Source of the DNA: Planctomycetaceae bacterium
GTDB taxonomy: Bacteria; Planctomycetota; Planctomycetia; Planctomycetales; Planctomycetaceae
Assembly (NCBI GenBank): GCA_014762625.1
Contig: JABURQ010000093.1
Coordinates: 1-36,359 of the forward strand
Length of the DNA: 36,359 bases
Reading direction: 5' to 3'
Positions within the stretch are counted from its first letter, which is position 1. Each line of letters starts with the position of its first letter. A program made the translations under genes and the position numbers. The notes beneath the pieces were generated by a model, which did not search any database, was not told the DNA's origin, and saw only the letters and a list, made by a program, of their open reading frames with translations. Below are positions 31,623 through 36,359 of the stretch, one piece after another.

Positions 31623-33000
31623 TGTCGTGAAGGACGTGGCCGGCGACATCGGTCAGACGGAAATCGCGTCCCGCGTGCCGATAGGTTAGCCGCTTGTGTT
31701 CCATTCCCAGCAGGTACAGCAGTGTGGCATGAATGTCGTGGATATGGGCTTTGTTCTCGGTGGCGTAATAGCCGTAATCGTCGGTGGCTCCATACTTGAT
31801 GCCCGGTTTCACACCGCCTCCCGCCATCCAGACCGTGAACCCTTCCGGGTTATGGTCGCGTCCGTCGTGACCTTTCCCCTGGCAGGTCGGCGTGCGACCG
31901 AACTCGCCGCTCCACATCACCAGCGTATCGTCGAGCAGACCGCGCTGTTTCAAGTCTTTCAGTAAACCGGCGATTGGCTTATCGACTTCCTTCGCGTTTT
32001 GCTCGTGACCTTTGCGCAAGTTGCCGTGCTGGTCCCATTGCACTTCCGTATTACTGTGCGTCACCTGCACGAAACGGACGCCTCGCTCGGCAAACCGACG
32101 AGCCATCAAGCATTGCCGACCGAAGTCGGCGGTTTTTTCCTCATCGATGCCGTACAAGTGGTGTGTCGCTTCCGATTCGTTTTCGAGCGCCAGGGCTTCG
32201 GGCATTTCGGTCTGCATCCGGAACGCGAGTTCGAACGAACGAATGCGGGCTTCGAGTTCCGCATCGGGTCCGGTCGAGGTTTGCAGGCCGCGATTCAGCA
32301 TCTGCGTAAGATCGAGTTGCACTCGTTGTTCTTCGCGAGAGAGTTTCTGATTCTGAATGTACTTCACGCGAGCCGTTTCCGACGACTGACTGGCGACACC
32401 GAGCGGCGTACCCGAATGCTCCGCCGGCAAAAACGCCGAACCCCAGTTCTTGGTCCCGCCGTGGGCGAGCGTCGGGCAGATGGTCAAAAACGCGGGCAGA
32501 TTATTGTTTTCCGTTCCCAGGCCGTAACTGACCCACGATCCCATGCTGGGTCGCACGAATGTGTCGCTCCCCGTATGCAATTTCAAACAAGCTCCACCAT
32601 GCGCGGGATTGGTGCCGTGCGCCGAGTTAATGAAACAGATATCGTCCACGCATTCGGCGACGTTGGGGAATAATTCGCTGACGTGCATGCCGCATTCGCC
32701 GTACTGCTTGAACTTCCAGGGCGAAGCGAGCAGTTCTCCCGTGGGGGCAAACTGAACGCGCGGTTTTTCGAACGGCAGATCTTTGTTGTCGTCGCGCTGC
32801 AACAGCGGTTTGTAGTCGAACGTATCGACCTGCGACGGCCCACCCTTCATGAATAGAAAGATGACCCGTTTAGCTTTGGGAGGAACGTGCGGCTGCAATG
32901 TCCCCGCCAGCCCCTCTTCCGCCAGCAGCGACGCCAGCGCGAGAGAACCGAAGCCGGTACTCGCTCGCTTTAACATTTCTCGTCGGGTCAGATTCATCAT
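31612..33000 (-). CDS. DUF1501 family protein 4 (Tat-exported), paired with PSD1 protein 3
   Basis: A 462-residue DUF1501 protein with twin-arginine signal [24 protein letters not shown] (RR at 6-7). Landmarks are [73 protein letters not shown] and a C-terminal [24 protein letters not shown]. Two adjacent ATG codons (33000 or 32997) could start it. It begins 23 bp after the PSD1 gene 33024-35477 on the same strand, so they form one transcript. This pair has no catabolic neighbours, unlike copies 2 and 3. Confidence 0.92.
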   Translation of the reverse strand: MMNLTRREMLKRASTGFGSLALASLLAEEGLAGTLQPHVPPKAKRVIFLFMKGGPSQVDTFDYKPLLQRDDNKDLPFEKPRVQFAPTGELLASPWKFKQYGECGMHVSELFPNVAECVDDICFINSAHGTNPAHGGACLKLHTGSDTFVRPSMGSWVSYGLGTENNNLPAFLTICPTLAHGGTKNWGSAFLPAEHSGTPLGVASQSSETARVKYIQNQKLSREEQRVQLDLTQMLNRGLQTSTGPDAELEARIRSFELAFRMQTEMPEALALENESEATHHLYGIDEEKTADFGRQCLMARRFAERGVRFVQVTHSNTEVQWDQHGNLRKGHEQNAKEVDKPIAGLLKDLKQRGLLDDTLVMWSGEFGRTPTCQGKGHDGRDHNPEGFTVWMAGGGVKPGIKYGATDDYGYYATENKAHIHDIHATLLYLLGMEHKRLTYRHAGRDFRLTDVAGHVLHDIIA

Positions 33001-33023
33001 GATCGCGGTAAGTCTTGAACGGG

Positions 33024-35477
33024 TTAGCGGACGTATAAAAATTCGCTCGATGCCAGCACCGACTGACAGATCATCTGCCAGGCCTTGTGCGTCGGATCGG
33101 CGGTCGAGTCGTTGCGAGCGGCGAGTCGTTCCAGTTGTAGGAGATAGTTTTCCAGCTTTTGCGATTCCTCGTCCGTCGCAGGACGAGCGTACGCCATCAG
33201 GAACAGATTCTGGATTCGTTCCTGCGACGACTGTTCGGTCGCCAGTAACCGATCCGCGGTGGCGGATGAGAGCTTCGACATCAGGTCGGAATTCATCAGC
33301 ATCAACGCCTGCGGAGCGATGGTGCTGCTTTCCCGATTGCCGTTGAGCACGCTGGCGTCGGTGTAGTCGAACAGTTTGAACATATCATACAGGTGATTGC
33401 GGACGACCGGGACATAGATCGATCGACGACGGATGTCCTCGTAGCTGGCTTTGTCTTCGGAGGTATGATTGAAGAAGAACTCGCGATTCTTCACCGGAAC
33501 CAGACTTCCCCCCATCGTCGGATCCAACGTCCCGCTGACGGCGAGCATCGCATCGCGGATCGTTTCCGCATCGAGACGATGCAGGTCGTACCGCCAGTAA
33601 AGTCGATTCTCGGGATCGACCGCAGCCGCCGATTCGTCATAGCGGCTTTGTCGCTGATAGGCGGCGGAGAGCATGATCGTGCGATGTAATGATTTCAGCG
33701 ACCAGCCTTCCTCCACGAAATGGACGGCCAGCCAATCGAGCAGTTCAGGGTGCGTCGGTTTCTCTCCCCGCAGGCCGAAGTTATCGACGGTCGGAACGAG
33801 CCCTTTCCCGAAATGCCAGCGCCAGACGCGATTCACCATCACGCGGGCGGTGAGCGGATGATCGTCTTCAGTCAGCCAGTTGGCAAACTGCAAGCGACCA
33901 CTTTGATCGTCGGGAATGGGAGGCTGGTCGGTTCCCGCCATGACCACCGGGAACTGACGGGGGACCTCTGCTCCCAAAGTTAAGTGACTGCCGCGAAGAT
34001 GAATGTGAGTATCGGCGATGTCCCCTTCCTTCACACCCATCGCGGTCGGCAGTTCGGGAAGAGTCTCCTCGAGTTGCTTCAGTTCGTCCCGCAATTCTTT
34101 GAGCTGCGCCTGTGTCTCTTCGGGGAACCGTTTTTCGAGATCTTTCGGGACCGTTTCTCCGGTCGGTTCGGGAAGTTTCTTTTTCGCGGCGGCGATCAGG
34201 TTGTTGATTTCGGTTTTCTGGTCGGCGATTTTCTGCTCGTGTTGTTCTTTCTGTTCGATCTGCTCGTCGGTTGCGATCAGGTTCTCATTCCACTTGGCGA
34301 TTTTGGTAAACGACTCCATCGCGCGGGTACTTTTGAAAATTCCCGCGAGCGAGTAGTAATCCTGTTGAGCGATCGGATCGAATTTGTGATCGTGACACCG
34401 GGCACAACCCAGCGTCAATCCCATCAAGCCGCGACCGATCGTATCGAGTTGCTCGTCGACGATATCCATCTCCATCTTGGCTTCATCAACTTCCGCCAGA
34501 ACCTTCGGACCGAGCACCAGATAGCCGGTGGCGATTAAGTTTTCGCGACGCCGGGAGAAGTTCCCCTCGGCGTCGAGCAGGTCGCCCGCCAGTTGCTCGG
34601 TCAGAAATTGATCGTACGGCTTGTCCGCGTTCAGCGAATTCACGACGTAATCGCGATACCGCCACGCATTGCCGTGGGCGATATTCTCATCGAGACCGTT
34701 GGAGTCGGCGTAGCGAACGACATCGAGCCAATGACGTCCCCAGCGTTCGCCGTAATGAGGTGATTCCAATAACCGGTCGATCACGCGGGCAAACGCGTCG
34801 GGCGACGTGTCATTCACAAACGACTCCACTTCCGCGGGGGTCGGCGGCAATCCGATCAGATCGAACGTTGCGCGGCGAATGAGCGTTCGCTTGTCGGCGA
34901 GCGGGACCGGTGTGATGTTTTTCTCGTCCAGCCGGGCCAGCAGAAAGGCATCGACGGGAGTCTTCACGGATGCGGGATGCGAGACCGCGGGAAGGTCCGG
35001 TTTCGCGGGCGGTTGAAAGGCCCAGTGCTGCCGTCCCTGTTCGAGGTCGATCGAGGATTTGTGTTCGACTTTCACCTTGCCGGTGTCGGGATGCGGAGCC
35101 CCCATCTCGACCCATTTGGTCAGGTCGGCGATCTGGGCGTCCGTTAATTTTTCCTGCGGCGGCATTTTCAATTCGTTATCGCGATACGTCACCGCTGTCA
35201 CGATCAGACTGCTTTTCGTCTTGCCGGGAATCAAAGCCGGGCCGGCTTTCCCGCCGGTCAACATCCCTTTCAAAGTGTCGAGTCGCAAATCCGATTCCTG
35301 CAACAGCTCGCCGTGACAGTCGTAGCAGTTATCGGCCAGCAGCGGGCGGATTTTCGATTCGAAGAAGCGGATTTGGTCGGGCGTCGGCTGATCGGCTCCC
35401 GAGAGCGCGAGCGGCGCGCAGAAAACCAACAAAAGAACAATGAACTGGCGCAATGTAAAGGAATGAAGGTCATTCAT
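33024..35477 (-). CDS. PSCyt1-PSCyt2-PSD1 exported diheme protein 3
   Basis: An 817-residue exported protein. The start at 35477 gives the Sec signal [17 protein letters not shown]; the ATG 60 bp upstream was not used. PSCyt1 has CYDCH (C51, C54, H55) in a context of [23 protein letters not shown]1549 shows [44 protein letters not shown] and [12 protein letters not shown] (C358-H362), a second heme site. A Glu/Lys/Gln-rich helical stretch (about 415-475) precedes DUF1553 ([19 protein letters not shown] … [13 protein letters not shown] … [30 protein letters not shown]). It lacks the C-terminal insertion of PSD1 protein 2. DUF1501 protein 4 follows. Function of the pair not established. Confidence 0.92.
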   Translation of the reverse strand: MNDLHSFTLRQFIVLLLVFCAPLALSGADQPTPDQIRFFESKIRPLLADNCYDCHGELLQESDLRLDTLKGMLTGGKAGPALIPGKTKSSLIVTAVTYRDNELKMPPQEKLTDAQIADLTKWVEMGAPHPDTGKVKVEHKSSIDLEQGRQHWAFQPPAKPDLPAVSHPASVKTPVDAFLLARLDEKNITPVPLADKRTLIRRATFDLIGLPPTPAEVESFVNDTSPDAFARVIDRLLESPHYGERWGRHWLDVVRYADSNGLDENIAHGNAWRYRDYVVNSLNADKPYDQFLTEQLAGDLLDAEGNFSRRRENLIATGYLVLGPKVLAEVDEAKMEMDIVDEQLDTIGRGLMGLTLGCARCHDHKFDPIAQQDYYSLAGIFKSTRAMESFTKIAKWNENLIATDEQIEQKEQHEQKIADQKTEINNLIAAAKKKLPEPTGETVPKDLEKRFPEETQAQLKELRDELKQLEETLPELPTAMGVKEGDIADTHIHLRGSHLTLGAEVPRQFPVVMAGTDQPPIPDDQSGRLQFANWLTEDDHPLTARVMVNRVWRWHFGKGLVPTVDNFGLRGEKPTHPELLDWLAVHFVEEGWSLKSLHRTIMLSAAYQRQSRYDESAAAVDPENRLYWRYDLHRLDAETIRDAMLAVSGTLDPTMGGSLVPVKNREFFFNHTSEDKASYEDIRRRSIYVPVVRNHLYDMFKLFDYTDASVLNGNRESSTIAPQALMLMNSDLMSKLSSATADRLLATEQSSQERIQNLFLMAYARPATDEESQKLENYLLQLERLAARNDSTADPTHKAWQMICQSVLASSEFLYVR

Positions 35478-35715
35478 GAGTTTGGCGTCGTGATTGAAGG
35501 TTCCACAAAACTGGGGAGAGCGAGCGTCCTGCGGCAAAGGTGGGAGGTCGAAAAAATCGACTGCTCTTTATTATAACTTCTCTTCGACGCTATTGATAAG
35601 GCATTTTTGATGGATCTCCGTAAATTCCACCACTGAAAAGACTTCTCGCATTGCGAATCGTCCTCACTCATAATGACCACAGAATCGTAACCGAAACTTC
35701 TGATGGATTTTTCTC
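35478..35715. promoter_or_regulatory. Divergent intergenic region
   Basis: 238 bp between the minus-strand PSD1 gene and the plus-strand dipeptidase-like gene. Promoters for both should lie here. No clear boxes or operator can be assigned. Confidence 0.4.
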
Positions 35716-36359
35716 ATGGACCGACGTGATTTTCTACAAACAACCGCCGCTCTTTCACTCGCCTCAACCGCTCTCACCTCAGCAAACGCTCAAACCAACA
35801 CCGAACGACTCTCCGGCTCCGACGCGCTCACACAACAACTCAATCCCAAGATCCAGGACGCCCGCGAAGTCGCCCTCTCGATTCTTCAACCCAACGACAA
35901 GACGCTTCAGCACGGCCTCGATCTGCACGCCGACTCGCTGGTCTTCGATACCTACGGCTTCTCTCCCCGCGCGGCGATCGACGGCGATCGAATGAAAGAG
36001 CTGGTCGAAGAAGGCGCATCGGATATCGAAGTCAAGGATTTGCGCGAAGAGATGTCGATGACGCGGTACGTCACCGATCCCATCGAGCAAGCCGAGTATC
36101 TCGCCGCCTGGCGCGCGTCGGGCGTGACCTGCATTTTTCAGAACGCCGGCGAAGAGGGACAGGACCCGCTGCGACTGGTCAAGCGACTGGCCCGCTTCAC
36201 CTACGCCACCGACATGTTGAAAGACTACGTCCCCAAAGCCGCCGTTCCCGACGATATCATCGCCGCGAAGGAAGCAGGACGGCATTGTCTCTACTTTACC
36301 GGAAACGGCGTCCCCCTCACGCAACAATGGGTCTCGGTCGAAGACGAACTCCGTTACCT
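35716..36359 (+). CDS. Tat-exported membrane dipeptidase-like (M19) protein, partial at the right edge
   Basis: The frame opens at 35716 and runs off the window (at least 214 residues). The N-terminus is a twin-arginine signal (MDRRDFLQTTAALSLASTAL). After about 55 residues comes HGLDLHADSLVFDTYGFSPRAA, then EEMSMTRYVTDPIEQAEYLAAWRASGVTCIFQNAG and RLARFTYATDML. This fits renal/microbial dipeptidase-like (M19) TIM-barrel proteins, in which an H-x-D near the start of the barrel binds zinc. Identification is from the visible two-fifths only. The C-terminal metal ligands are outside the window. Confidence 0.7.
   Translation, partial: MDRRDFLQTTAALSLASTALTSANAQTNTERLSGSDALTQQLNPKIQDAREVALSILQPNDKTLQHGLDLHADSLVFDTYGFSPRAAIDGDRMKELVEEGASDIEVKDLREEMSMTRYVTDPIEQAEYLAAWRASGVTCIFQNAGEEGQDPLRLVKRLARFTYATDMLKDYVPKAAVPDDIIAAKEAGRHCLYFTGNGVPLTQQWVSVEDELRY

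Overview
The window looks like a planctomycete chromosome (Planctomycetales). The evidence is the density of families largely confined to that phylum: three PSCyt1/PSCyt2(DUF1549)/PSD1(DUF1553) proteins, four Tat-exported DUF1501 proteins, a secreted sulfatase, a WPQFRGPN-type PQQ propeller and a secreted Tyr-rich small protein. All calls come from reading the sequence; no database was searched.

Left end (1 to about 2480): what appears to be the right end of an integrated accessory element (prophage or integrative element). On the minus strand it carries a partial csrA, a LexA-type winged-helix protein without a protease domain, a winged-helix/coiled-coil protein coupled to a 36-residue membrane peptide, about 650 bp of strongly structured non-coding DNA, an initiator-type tRNA(CAT), and an excisionase-like HTH protein. 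It ends in a 42-nt 3' fragment of a tRNA-Lys(CTT) gene (2435-2476), which reads as an attachment-site scar. The 2.1-2.4 kb stretch just inside the scar has clustered short direct repeats. The intact tRNA and the rest of the element would lie left of the window.

Catabolic region (2.5-23.8 kb): a DUF1501 gene is divergent from a plus-strand run of M81 (MlrC-like) metallohydrolase, enolase-superfamily dehydratase, creatininase-family hydrolase, Na+/solute symporter, diheme PSCyt/PSD1 protein, DUF1501 and UxuA-like mannonate dehydratase. A second enolase-superfamily dehydratase converges on it. A second plus-strand run follows: sulfatase, diheme PSCyt/PSD1 with a large C-terminal insertion, DUF1501, and a Tat-exported protein of unknown function. 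Sugar-acid dehydratases, a symporter, exported redox-like PSD1/DUF1501 pairs and a sulfatase together suggest uptake and breakdown of a (sulfated) sugar acid or a modified derivative. The substrate cannot be read from sequence.

Right part (23.8-36.4 kb): a minus-strand PQQ propeller with an EF-hand insertion, three hypothetical proteins, a small secreted Tyr-rich protein with a clear terminator, a secreted M28 peptidase, a LOG-family protein, a VOC protein, a Nudix hydrolase, a third PSCyt/PSD1-DUF1501 pair (minus strand), and the start of a Tat-exported dipeptidase-like gene cut by the window edge.

The most unusual signals are the structured, tRNA-like non-coding region in the integrated element, and the repeated PSD1-DUF1501 pairs embedded in different catabolic contexts.
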